Shown piece after piece: positions 1 to 6,279 of a stretch of 18,861 nucleotides of DNA; the stretch's first letter is position 1, and each line of letters begins with the position of its first letter. The position numbers and the translations under genes are program-made. The notes under the pieces are model-generated. The model was not told the origin of the DNA, searched no databases, and worked only from the letters and a program-made list of their open reading frames with translations. Source of the stretch: Pseudomonadota bacterium (GTDB lineage Bacteria; Pseudomonadota; Gammaproteobacteria; Steroidobacterales; Steroidobacteraceae); NCBI GenBank assembly GCA_021805275.1, contig JAJZFQ010000022.1:1-18861 (forward strand), in the 5' to 3' direction.

Positions 1-174
1 AACCACATGTTCGTGGTGTGGTCCGACTTCCGCTCCGGGTTTCTCGCCACTTGGATCGGGCGCGTATCGCTCTCGGCATTCCAATGCCGGCAGGTCCAGG
101 ACTGCTATTGAGCCGATCGGGCTGCCGTTCCCGCGCCGGCCAGGGATGGCCGCCGAGATGCTCAAGTCCGCGGG

Positions 175-194
175 GTCGTCGCGTATACTACGAC
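175..194 (+). promoter_or_regulatory. Putative promoter/operator of the TetR-family gene
   Basis: A TATACT hexamer at 184-189 resembles a sigma70 -10 box and lies about 40 nt upstream of the regulator's ATG. It sits inside an inverted repeat with perfect 5-bp arms (GTCGT at 175-179, ACGAC at 190-194) and a 10-bp spacer. TetR-family genes are often autoregulated through such overlapping palindromes, but this repeat lacks the CTAG core seen upstream of the receptor gene. No good -35 box is visible at the right distance, so this is a weak call. Confidence 0.3.
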
Positions 195-231
195 GGAGCG
201 CCAGTCGGGTGCGGCGGGGAGAGCAGACCAC

Positions 232-933
232 ATGAGTACCGATTCCGCGGCGGCAGCGAAGGGGAAGTCGAGGGCGGGCAAGAGCGCCGGCCGCAAACGC
301 ACGGTGCGCAAGAGCGAGCGGCGCGGGGAGGCGGAGAACTCGCGCCAGGAGATTCTGGCGGTCGCCACCGAGGAGTTTACGCAGCGCGGGCTCGCGGGCG
401 CGCGTGTCGATGCGATTGCAGAGCGCACCCGCACCTCCAAGCGGATGATCTACTACTATTTCGAGAGCAAGGAAGGTCTCTACAAGGCCGTTCTGGAGCA
501 CGTCTATTCACAGATCCGGTCGGTCGAAAGTCAGCTCAACATTGACGCATTGGCGCCGATCGAGGCCATACGGCGCATCGTGGAACTCACGTTCGACTAT
601 GACGAGAGTCACCCCCACTTCATCAGCCTGGTGAATGTCGAGAACGTCAACCATGGACAGTTCGTCTCGAAGCTGGTGGCCATCCGTAAGCGCTATTCGA
701 ATATCCTGCAGCTGCTGCAGTCGGTACTGGACCGGGGCGTGGCCAGCGGCCAGTTTCGCGCCGATGTCAGCGCGATCGATGTGCGGTTGGTGATCGCGGC
801 ATTGTGCTTTTTCCGAGTGTCGAATCGCTACACATTCAGCGCGCTGTTCGATTGCGACCTGGCTGATCCGCAGATGCGACGCCATCATCGGCAGATGATC
901 GTCGATGCGGTGCTGCGCTTCCTGCGCGCCTGA
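232..933 (+). CDS. TetR/AcrR-family transcriptional regulator
   Basis: A 233-residue cytoplasmic repressor-type protein. Residues about 10-31 form a lysine/arginine-rich, probably disordered tail. Residues about 38-85 are a canonical TetR helix-turn-helix, with the typical IYYYFESKEGLY stretch ending the recognition helix. The rest is an all-helical ligand-binding and dimerisation domain. Its pattern (LVNVEN, FVSKLVAIRKRYSNILQLL, then a C-terminal FLRA) resembles NicS-like members of the family; that likeness is from memory, not a search. The ATG at 232 is preceded by a GGGGAGAG ribosome-binding site at normal spacing, which supports this start. The next gene on the same strand is a TonB-dependent receptor whose promoter carries two palindromes, so the likely role is ligand-responsive repression of that receptor and perhaps of itself. 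The ligand cannot be told from sequence. Confidence 0.93.
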   Translation: MSTDSAAAAKGKSRAGKSAGRKRTVRKSERRGEAENSRQEILAVATEEFTQRGLAGARVDAIAERTRTSKRMIYYYFESKEGLYKAVLEHVYSQIRSVESQLNIDALAPIEAIRRIVELTFDYDESHPHFISLVNVENVNHGQFVSKLVAIRKRYSNILQLLQSVLDRGVASGQFRADVSAIDVRLVIAALCFFRVSNRYTFSALFDCDLADPQMRRHHRQMIVDAVLRFLRA

Positions 934-1062
934 ACCTGCCAATTCGTCGGGCTCTGCGGCTTCGCCCCTGCGGGTGAGGCCCCGCTCGGCCCGCATGATC
1001 CGAAATTCCCGCTTCCGAGCCGCGATGGCACTGCTGTGCTGTGCGGGCAACAGCATCTGTGG

Positions 1063-1090
1063 TTGACGTGTACGATCTAGTTCGTATAAT
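1063..1090 (+). promoter_or_regulatory. Sigma70 promoter of the TonB-dependent receptor gene
   Basis: TTGACG at 1063-1068 and TATAAT at 1085-1090 are separated by 16 bp. The -10 box is a perfect consensus match and the -35 box matches at five of six positions. It is the best promoter visible in the window. Transcription would start near 1097, leaving a 5' leader of about 165 nt before the receptor's GTG codon. A small hairpin (TGCTGT and ACAGCA arms, 1037-1055) lies just upstream. A palindrome (1072-1085) fills the spacer, the place where a repressor would block RNA polymerase. Confidence 0.75.
1072..1085. promoter_or_regulatory. Putative repressor operator 1 (ACGANCTAGNTCGT palindrome)
   Basis: ACGATCTAGTTCGT is a 14-bp palindrome in which six of seven base pairs are symmetric around a CTAG core. 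It lies between the -35 and -10 boxes of the receptor promoter and overlaps the first base of the -10 box. A near-identical copy occurs at 1221-1234, sharing 12 of 14 bases. Placement, symmetry and repetition argue for a dimeric repressor site. The adjacent TetR-family protein is the obvious candidate, though that link is inference. Confidence 0.6.
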
Positions 1091-1220
1091 TTGAACGTGG
1101 TTTGAGAATATGCGGTGCGCCGCGGCAATTCGCTGTCGGGGCATGCAGAGGCGGCCGGGGGGGCTTCATCCGGTCGAGTAATGCCGCAATCACACCTGCG
1201 TTGCTCAAAAGCGACGCGGG

Positions 1221-1234
1221 ACGGACTAGTTCGT
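1221..1234. promoter_or_regulatory. Putative repressor operator 2 (ACGANCTAGNTCGT palindrome)
   Basis: ACGGACTAGTTCGT is the second copy of the palindrome, again with six of seven pairs symmetric. It lies in the transcribed leader, ending 29 nt before the receptor's GTG start. The two site centres are 149 bp apart, close to 14 helical turns at 10.5 bp per turn, which would suit either looping between sites or a roadblock to elongation. No convincing second promoter overlaps this copy. Confidence 0.55.
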
Positions 1235-1263
1235 CTTAGCAACTTTCAGATTGGGGGGGTACT

Positions 1264-4200
1264 GTGGAGACTGCACTCATTTCGAACACCCATCGACCGA
1301 AGCTGGCCGATCTGCATTGGCTCGTCCGGCGCACCGTCCGCGCCGCGGGAATGTCGCTCGCGCTCGGCGCATTCGCTGCCCCGGCGCTCGCTCAGCAAGC
1401 AGGCGCGACGCCCGCCAAAGCCGCTTCCGATCAGGCCCAGACCGTGACCGCGCCGGCGGCGGACAGCGCCGCTGCACCGAAGACCGCTCGGGAGGCGGAG
1501 CTGCAACAGGTCGTGGTGACCGGCACGATGATCCGTGGCATGCGCGCGCCGGTTGGCGCCAGTCTCATCACCATCGGTCCGCAGAACTTTGCCGAAACCG
1601 GCGCGCAGACCGTGCAGCAGGCTCTGGAGAATAATCCGGCGATCACCGGCTTTGGCAGTCCCGCCCAAGGTTCGCAGGGCAGCTTCGATGCCGCCGGCAC
1701 CTATGCGCCGACGATCCACGGCCTGGGCGCGAGCGCAAGCAACGGCACTCTGGTGCTGGTCGACGGGGAAAGGATGGTGCTGGGCGGCATCACCCACACG
1801 CTCGCCGACCCCAATATCATCGCTCCTCTGATGGTCCAGAGCATTCAGATCCTGCCGAACGGTGCATCCGCCACGTATGGATCGGACGCCGTTGCGGGCG
1901 TCATCAATGTCATTACGCGCAAGAATTTCAACGGCTTCGAGGCGACGGGGCAGTACGGATTTGCGAACGGCTATAACGAAGAGAATGGCGGCGTCCTCTG
2001 GGGGACCCACTTCGGCAATACCTCCATCATGGCATCGCTCAACTACGAGCAGCGCAGCTCGTTGGGGTATTCCCAGCGCGCCTTCAGCCGCAACGCCAAC
2101 TATTCCGCCATGGGCGGCGCTGACTTCGACAATTACAGCTGTTCGCCGGCGAGTGCGCAGATCGGCAAGAGCTTCTATCTTTATCCGTACACCAATGGTC
2201 CGGCCGGTGCGGCAGACTGCACCACGAACGGACAGCTGGATCTGCTGCCGCAGGAGGCTCGCACCGATGCGATGATCAAGCTCACGCATGTGGTGAACGA
2301 CAACCTCTCGTTCAACGGCTCACTGATCTATTCGAACGAGTACTACCGCGCCTCCGAAGCCCGCGGCGATGTCTCGGCCACCGCGTACGGGCCGGGCAGC
2401 TCGCCTCCGGGCGGCGCAGGTCAGATCAATCCGTACTTCCAGGGTCCCCCGGGGGCGACCTCCGAGATCGTCAATTTCAACGCCGACAATCTGCTCGGGC
2501 CCGGGGCATACGAGTCAGGCGGGACGAAGACGACCATGGGACGGTTCAACGTAGTTTGGGACTTCAGCAGAACCTGGGAGGCGACCTTCGGGACGACGGT
2601 CGGTGAGTCAGACAATTCAGAAAAGATAATCGGTGAGATCTGCGGCAGCTGCTTCGATCTGGCGATCAACGGCACGACCAATGCGGGCGCGAACCCCCTG
2701 CTGCCGTCGATTCCGGGCACGAGTACGGCGGTAACGGATCTGCCGTTGACGACGGGCAATGCGCTCAACGTCTGGAGCCCGACCGGTGCCGGCACCTCCG
2801 CCTCGGTGCTGAGCAATCTGTCCAATAGCTCGATTGTGGAAAGTTCGCTGCAGACCTTCAAGGACGTCGTGCTGAAGTTGGACGGTCCGCTGTTCCTGTT
2901 GCCGGCCGGATCGGTCAAGGCCGCCCTCGGTGCGGAATACCAGCATTACGGAATCGCCCAGCAGGCCGTGGAGCCGAACAACACCGGACCGGCCAGCAGC
3001 GGATCGAATGACATTCAGCTGAACTGGGGACGCGACGTCAAGTCGGTATTCGGCGAGGTGCTGGTGCCGGTGTTCAGCCGCCACGACCACGTCCCGCTGG
3101 CCAGGCGCCTGACGCTGGATGTGTCCGGCCGGGTCGATGACTACAGCGATGTCGGAGCGACGGAGAACCCGCGCTTCGCGGTGGACTGGAGCCCGGTCAG
3201 GAACCTCACGATTCACGGCGACTACTCGCGCACGTTCGCCGCCCCATCGCTGACCAGCCTCGGGGATAACGGCGTCACGGTCGAGTCCGGTTACAGCGGC
3301 GCGACGGTCGTTAGCAATCTGTCGATTCCAAACACCTTCCCAGGTGCGATCGGCCTGCCGGGTTGCACCGCCGCGACGCCGTTCTGCACGATCGGCAATG
3401 CGGCGGTTCCGGGCATGGAGGTGAACGGTCCGAACGCGCATCTGAAGCCGGAGACGGGCAAGGACTGGTCCTTCGGATTTACCTGGAATCCGCGGCAAAT
3501 CCCGGGTCTGCGCGTCAACACGACGTTCTGGAACGTCGAGTACTTCGGCATGATCACCTCGCCGCTCGCGACGTTTGCCATCAGCTCTCCGGCTCTGAGC
3601 CCGCTGCTGAGCCTCTATCCCAGTGGCGCCACGCCGGCGCAGATTGCGGCTCTGGCGGGCAGCAGGCCGCAGACCGGAGCGCTGCCGGCCAATATCTACT
3701 ACATCTACAATTACGAGCAGCAGAACGCGATCGACTTGGAGGCGAAGGGTATCGACAGCTCGGAGAGCTACTACAGGCCGACCCCGATCGGCACCTTCAG
3801 CGCCGATCTGCAATGGTCGTTGGATCTGAAGATGGCAGAGCGGTTCGGGAGCAGCGGCGCGTGGTTCAACGTGCTCAATACCGATGGGTTCAACACCACG
3901 TTCCCGACCATGCGTCTCGGGGCGTCACTCGATCTGGGTTGGGCACGCTCAGCCTACAGCGTGCATCTGATCACAAATTACGAAGGGTCGTACTACAACT
4001 GGAACGGTGCCGGACCATTCCCGTTGCAGCGCAACGCCCAGTTCCAGCCGATCGGGGGCGGTCAGGGCATTCCGTCGCTGACGATCCTGAACGCATTCCT
4101 GTCGTATGCGCCGCCCAAGGGGACGATGCTGCACGGGGCCGCGTTCACGCTCACCGTGGACAATCTGCTCAACACCAGCCCGCCGTTCTACAACAGTCCG

Positions 4201-4272
4201 TTTGGGTATGACGCGAATGCCGCGAACCCGATTGGCCGCGAGGTGATCCTCGCCGCCACGTACAAGTGGTAG
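1264..4272 (+). CDS. TonB-dependent outer-membrane receptor
   Basis: A 1002-residue outer-membrane active transporter that imports a ligand using energy passed from the inner membrane by TonB-ExbBD. The predicted start is GTG at 1264, preceded by a run of seven G. This places 29 residues before a classic signal peptide core (MSLALGAFAAPALAQQA, residues 30-46), with likely cleavage after residue 43; an ATG at 1351 is the alternative start. A TonB-box-like stretch, LQQVVVTGT, is at residues 80-88. The plug domain follows at about 90-225, including LVLVDGERM and YGSDAVAGVINVITRK (205-220). The remainder is a 22-strand-type barrel ending in aromatic W1002, the usual signal for barrel assembly. 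The six cysteines form three close pairs (293/319, 460/463, 701/708), probably in extracellular loops. Family is near certain; the ligand is unknown. Expression is probably controlled by the upstream TetR-family protein. Confidence 0.95.
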   Translation: METALISNTHRPKLADLHWLVRRTVRAAGMSLALGAFAAPALAQQAGATPAKAASDQAQTVTAPAADSAAAPKTAREAELQQVVVTGTMIRGMRAPVGASLITIGPQNFAETGAQTVQQALENNPAITGFGSPAQGSQGSFDAAGTYAPTIHGLGASASNGTLVLVDGERMVLGGITHTLADPNIIAPLMVQSIQILPNGASATYGSDAVAGVINVITRKNFNGFEATGQYGFANGYNEENGGVLWGTHFGNTSIMASLNYEQRSSLGYSQRAFSRNANYSAMGGADFDNYSCSPASAQIGKSFYLYPYTNGPAGAADCTTNGQLDLLPQEARTDAMIKLTHVVNDNLSFNGSLIYSNEYYRASEARGDVSATAYGPGSSPPGGAGQINPYFQGPPGATSEIVNFNADNLLGPGAYESGGTKTTMGRFNVVWDFSRTWEATFGTTVGESDNSEKIIGEICGSCFDLAINGTTNAGANPLLPSIPGTSTAVTDLPLTTGNALNVWSPTGAGTSASVLSNLSNSSIVESSLQTFKDVVLKLDGPLFLLPAGSVKAALGAEYQHYGIAQQAVEPNNTGPASSGSNDIQLNWGRDVKSVFGEVLVPVFSRHDHVPLARRLTLDVSGRVDDYSDVGATENPRFAVDWSPVRNLTIHGDYSRTFAAPSLTSLGDNGVTVESGYSGATVVSNLSIPNTFPGAIGLPGCTAATPFCTIGNAAVPGMEVNGPNAHLKPETGKDWSFGFTWNPRQIPGLRVNTTFWNVEYFGMITSPLATFAISSPALSPLLSLYPSGATPAQIAALAGSRPQTGALPANIYYIYNYEQQNAIDLEAKGIDSSESYYRPTPIGTFSADLQWSLDLKMAERFGSSGAWFNVLNTDGFNTTFPTMRLGASLDLGWARSAYSVHLITNYEGSYYNWNGAGPFPLQRNAQFQPIGGGQGIPSLTILNAFLSYAPPKGTMLHGAAFTLTVDNLLNTSPPFYNSPFGYDANAANPIGREVILAATYKW

Positions 4273-4311
4273 AGCACGGGGGCTGTTGAGCCCCTCTGCA
4301 GGTGATCCGTT

Positions 4312-4355
4312 GCCGCCGCGCCGGTGCCCCGATGGCCGTCGCGGCGGCTTCTTTT
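4312..4355 (+). terminator. Rho-independent terminator after the receptor gene
   Basis: A perfect 9-bp GC stem (GCCGCCGCG at 4312-4320, CGCGGCGGC at 4340-4348) with a 19-nt loop is followed directly by TTCTTTT (4349-4355). It lies 40 nt past the receptor's stop codon. A smaller hairpin (GGGGCT, loop GTTG, AGCCCC; 4279-4294) precedes it without a T-tract. The T-run is only on the plus-strand side, so it serves the receptor transcript and not the minus-strand gene beyond. Confidence 0.7.
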
Positions 4356-4415
4356 GCGCGTCCGGAACCGCTTGCAGGGGTACGCAGTGGCGCCGCGGGC
4401 GTGCCCGGCCGGCGG

Positions 4416-4547
4416 TCGATTGCGGCCGGAGAGTGCGGCGAGACCGCTGAGGCCCGCGGCGAGCAGAGCGAGACTGCTCGGTTCCGGGACGCGGTTCACC
4501 AGCGCGAGGCGATGCGCTGAGACAGCGCGGGCCTTCTCCCGGCCCAT
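4416..4547 (-). pseudogene. Orphan PEP-CTERM sorting-signal remnant
   Basis: On the minus strand, residues RVPEPSSLALLAAGLSGL, followed by a short hydrophobic stretch and SGRNR, read as a textbook PEP-CTERM signal: a Val-Pro-Glu-Pro motif, a transmembrane helix, then basic residues. Such signals are the last ~25 residues of exported proteins processed by an exosortase. Here only about 19 non-descript residues precede the motif after the nearest ATG (4547). The frame stays open upstream into the neighbouring gene without forming a recognisable protein. No stop follows the basic residues, and the frame runs on into the antisense of the receptor gene. The best reading is the decayed 3' end of a lost gene. 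A chance match is possible but unlikely given the ordered signature. Confidence 0.5.
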
Positions 4548-4605
4548 GCAGGGTCCGCGGCGGCTCGACCGGCGGCAGCGTTGGCCGGTGGGTCGGGGTG
4601 ATCCT

Positions 4606-5295
4606 TCAGGTCCTGCGCAGACCGCCGCAGCGCACCAGTTCCGCCAAGGATCGAGGCAGCGGGACCTGTGCGCTCTGCTCGGGCGCCGGCTGCGGTGTGC
4701 CCAGCTGCGTCGCGATGGGGATCACTCCGGACCAGACCGCAACGTGCGATTCCTCGGCGTCATCCGGCGGCCCCGCCCGGCACTTGACGGTTGCCTCCTC
4801 GATATTCATGCACAGCACGGTGGTTGCGTTCAGTTCGCTCTGAGCCATCGGTCGCAGGCTCTCCCAGCGGCCGGCGAACAGGCCATTGGTGAGCGAGCGC
4901 AGCGCGCGTTCCTTCTCCTCGGGGCTCTTCAGCAGCTGTGCGGTGCCGAACACCATTACCGAGCGATAGTTGACGGTATGGTTGAATGCCGAGCGAGCTA
5001 GCACGTAGCCGTCGAGCAGCGTGCAGGTCAGGCACACCGGACTTCCGTCGGCTTGGCGCAGAAACCGGCTCGCGTTCGAGCCGTGCCAGTACAGCGTATT
5101 GGCGCTGCGCCACTGCAGCGTCGGCGTCACGCATGGTGCCCCGTCCACCAGGTAACCGACATGGCAGAGCGGCGAGGCATCCAGGACTTGGTAGACATCC
5201 GCACGTGCGTAGCTACCGAGCTTGGGCTGCCGTCGAATTCGGGTGCGCTCCGAGGTCGGAAAATCATTCTGCGATGGCTTGTGATGTTCGGTCAT
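4606..5295 (-). CDS. Pyridoxamine 5'-phosphate oxidase-like FMN-binding split-barrel protein
   Basis: A 229-residue soluble protein of the Pyridox_ox_2 type (flavin/nucleotide-binding split barrel, related to Nim nitroreductase-like proteins). Diagnostic stretches in order are SPLCHVGYLVDGAPCVTPT (about residues 41-59), LYWHGSNASRFLR (about 68-80), the central VLARSAFNHTVNYRSVMVFG with a conserved His and Tyr-Arg-Ser, and the C-terminal KCRAGPPDD followed by VAVWSGVIPI. Family members bind FMN or related cofactors and are presumed redox or cofactor-binding proteins; the substrate of this one is not known. The ATG at 5295 has a GAGA element about 6 nt upstream on the minus strand. The gene stands alone and is transcribed toward the receptor gene. 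A 10-bp perfect palindrome GGTTGCAACC lies about 73 bp upstream. Confidence 0.88.
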   Translation of the reverse strand: MTEHHKPSQNDFPTSERTRIRRQPKLGSYARADVYQVLDASPLCHVGYLVDGAPCVTPTLQWRSANTLYWHGSNASRFLRQADGSPVCLTCTLLDGYVLARSAFNHTVNYRSVMVFGTAQLLKSPEEKERALRSLTNGLFAGRWESLRPMAQSELNATTVLCMNIEEATVKCRAGPPDDAEESHVAVWSGVIPIATQLGTPQPAPEQSAQVPLPRSLAELVRCGGLRRT

Positions 5296-5521
5296 TGCGT
5301 TCTCGCTGCGCGATGGTGGGCCGCCGGTGAGTGGCGCGGGCCTGGGATGAGTCTACCGGGTGCAGCGGGTTGCAACCGCCTCGCCCGGCACAGGCGCCGG
5401 CGCATCGAGCCGCGCCATCCCCGTTTTGGCGGCCCGATGCGCCCGGCGTTGGCATCGACTGTCCTCAATTGCCGCGTCACGCCGCGCGCGGCAATACCCG
5501 GGGTGAAGTACGGAGCGGTCC
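5296..5521. other. Intergenic region with two palindromes
   Basis: This stretch is the 5' flank of both the minus-strand flavin-binding gene and the plus-strand toxin-antitoxin remnant. It holds the perfect palindrome GGTTGCAACC at 5368-5377 and, separately, a 9-bp-arm inverted repeat at 5468-5495. I see no convincing -35/-10 pair on either strand and no coding signal. Confidence 0.4.
5468..5495. repeat. 9-bp perfect inverted repeat upstream of the antitoxin remnant
   Basis: ATTGCCGCG (5468-5476) and CGCGGCAAT (5487-5495) form perfect 9-bp arms around a 10-bp spacer, 26 bp before the antitoxin ATG. Ribbon-helix-helix antitoxins normally bind repeats in exactly this position to repress their own operon. 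It could instead be a stem-loop, but no T-run follows. Function is inferred from position only. Confidence 0.4.
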
Positions 5522-5668
5522 ATGGCCGCAACCCGCCTTAAGCTTCCTCAGCAGCTCAAGCGTCGCATCAGGCCGCGGGCGCGCGCCGCGCGCAAGACAC
5601 CCCATGCGTTCATCGCCGAGGCGCTCGCCCGTGGCGAGTGTCGAAACAACATAGCGGGCGCTCGCTGA
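5522..5668 (+). pseudogene. Truncated ribbon-helix-helix antitoxin (CopG/ParD-like)
   Basis: A 48-residue reading frame starts at ATG 5522 with a GGAG ribosome-binding site 6 nt upstream. Residues 4-9 (TRLKLP) fit the DNA-binding beta strand. The two helices follow as QQLKRRIRPRARAARK and TPHAFIAEALARGE, the standard order of a ribbon-helix-helix domain. Intact relatives usually run to about 80-90 residues, with a C-terminal segment that neutralises the toxin. Here the frame ends at TGA 5666-5668, immediately before toxin-like sequence in another frame, so that segment and the toxin's start appear to have been deleted together. The DNA-binding part could still be made, but the neutralising part is gone. 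I call it a pseudogene; a surviving small repressor is the alternative. Confidence 0.6.
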
Positions 5669-5915
5669 TCTTGAGCGGCTCATCGAGTTCATCGCTGCCG
5701 AGGATCCCCACGGAGCGTCACGGCAGATCCTGAGTGGGCGCAAGGCCTTTGAACCGCTGGCCGATCACCGGCAACTCGGGCGGGCAGCCGAGGAGGGCCG
5801 GCGTGAATTGATCCTTTCGCAGGGTCGCTACGGATACATTGAGAAAATGCGTTGGCTTGCTGCGGAGGATGGCCTCTTGATGCTTGCGGTCCGACACCCA
5901 CTCGAGGCCGCTTCC
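5655..5915 (+). pseudogene. ParE/RelE-type toxin remnant, start and stop lost
   Basis: The frame beginning at 5655 reads ADLERLIEFIAAEDP, then LADHRQLGRAAEEG, ELILSQGRYGYIEK, MRWLAAEDGLLMLAVRHP and LEA. This is the ordered signature of a ParE/RelE-superfamily toxin from the end of its first helix to its C-terminus, including the closing AVRH motif. ParE-type toxins act on DNA gyrase and RelE types cleave mRNA; which applies here is not decidable. An in-frame TAG at 5652-5654 cuts off any upstream start, and the first ~15 residues of a normal toxin are missing. The usual stop just after the AVRH tail is also missing, so the frame runs on to 6074 as unrelated sequence. It lies directly after the antitoxin remnant in the usual antitoxin-toxin order. 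Almost certainly non-functional. Confidence 0.6.
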
Positions 5916-6279
5916 GCCGGGGAATGCCAGACTCTGCCGGCGTTGGCTCATGCCACCGGAGCGGCCCGTCCGGTGCTCGAGGCGGGTCGTGATCCGCGCG
6001 GCCCGAAACGCACGGCTCGAGGGTTGAGTGCCGTTGACGCCCTGCGGCGTGCCGTGCGTTGCGGCGCGGGGTGACCGTCTCTGCGGCCCGTGGCGGGAAC
6101 GGACGGGCAGGCCGCGGCAGCGCGCTGCCCGCGGCGGTTGCGGGGCGGGGCTGTTGCGGTGAGCCGTGCGGTGGCGTCGACGGGACGCCGAGCGCTCAGG
6201 GCGGCGGCGCCGGCGGTGACAAGTGGCTGACAAATCTTGAGAAATCTGCCTTTAGTGGGCCGCTGAACCGGCGCCCTAA
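5916..6279 (+). promoter_or_regulatory. Leader region of the efflux operon with a candidate promoter
   Basis: No gene is visible in this stretch beyond the read-through of the toxin frame to 6074. CTGACA at 6227-6232 and TTTAGT at 6251-6256 (18-bp spacing) form a moderate sigma70-like pair, the only one I can propose ahead of the efflux operon. A GC-rich imperfect inverted repeat spans 6112-6134 around the 12-bp palindrome GCAGCGCGCTGC (6117-6128). A bulged inverted repeat (TTTA/GGGC with GCCC/TAAA) spans 6251-6280 and reaches the start codon. No clear ribosome-binding site precedes either candidate ATG. Confidence 0.35.

Noticed and set aside
1..111. Frame open from the left edge to a TGA at 109-111 (36 residues), possibly the tail of an upstream gene
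   Set aside because: The residues (HMFVVWSDFRSG and so on) match no family I recognise, and there is no other sign of coding, so it cannot be told from chance.
508..1242. Long minus-strand open frame opposite the TetR-family gene and the receptor promoter
   Set aside because: It is antisense to a clear gene and crosses a clear promoter. Its translation is arginine-rich, with no domain, as expected for a shadow frame in GC-rich DNA.
5368..5377. Perfect palindrome GGTTGCAACC upstream of the flavin-binding protein gene
   Set aside because: It is a single copy of 10 bp with no associated promoter or regulator, so chance is not excluded; recorded only within the intergenic description.
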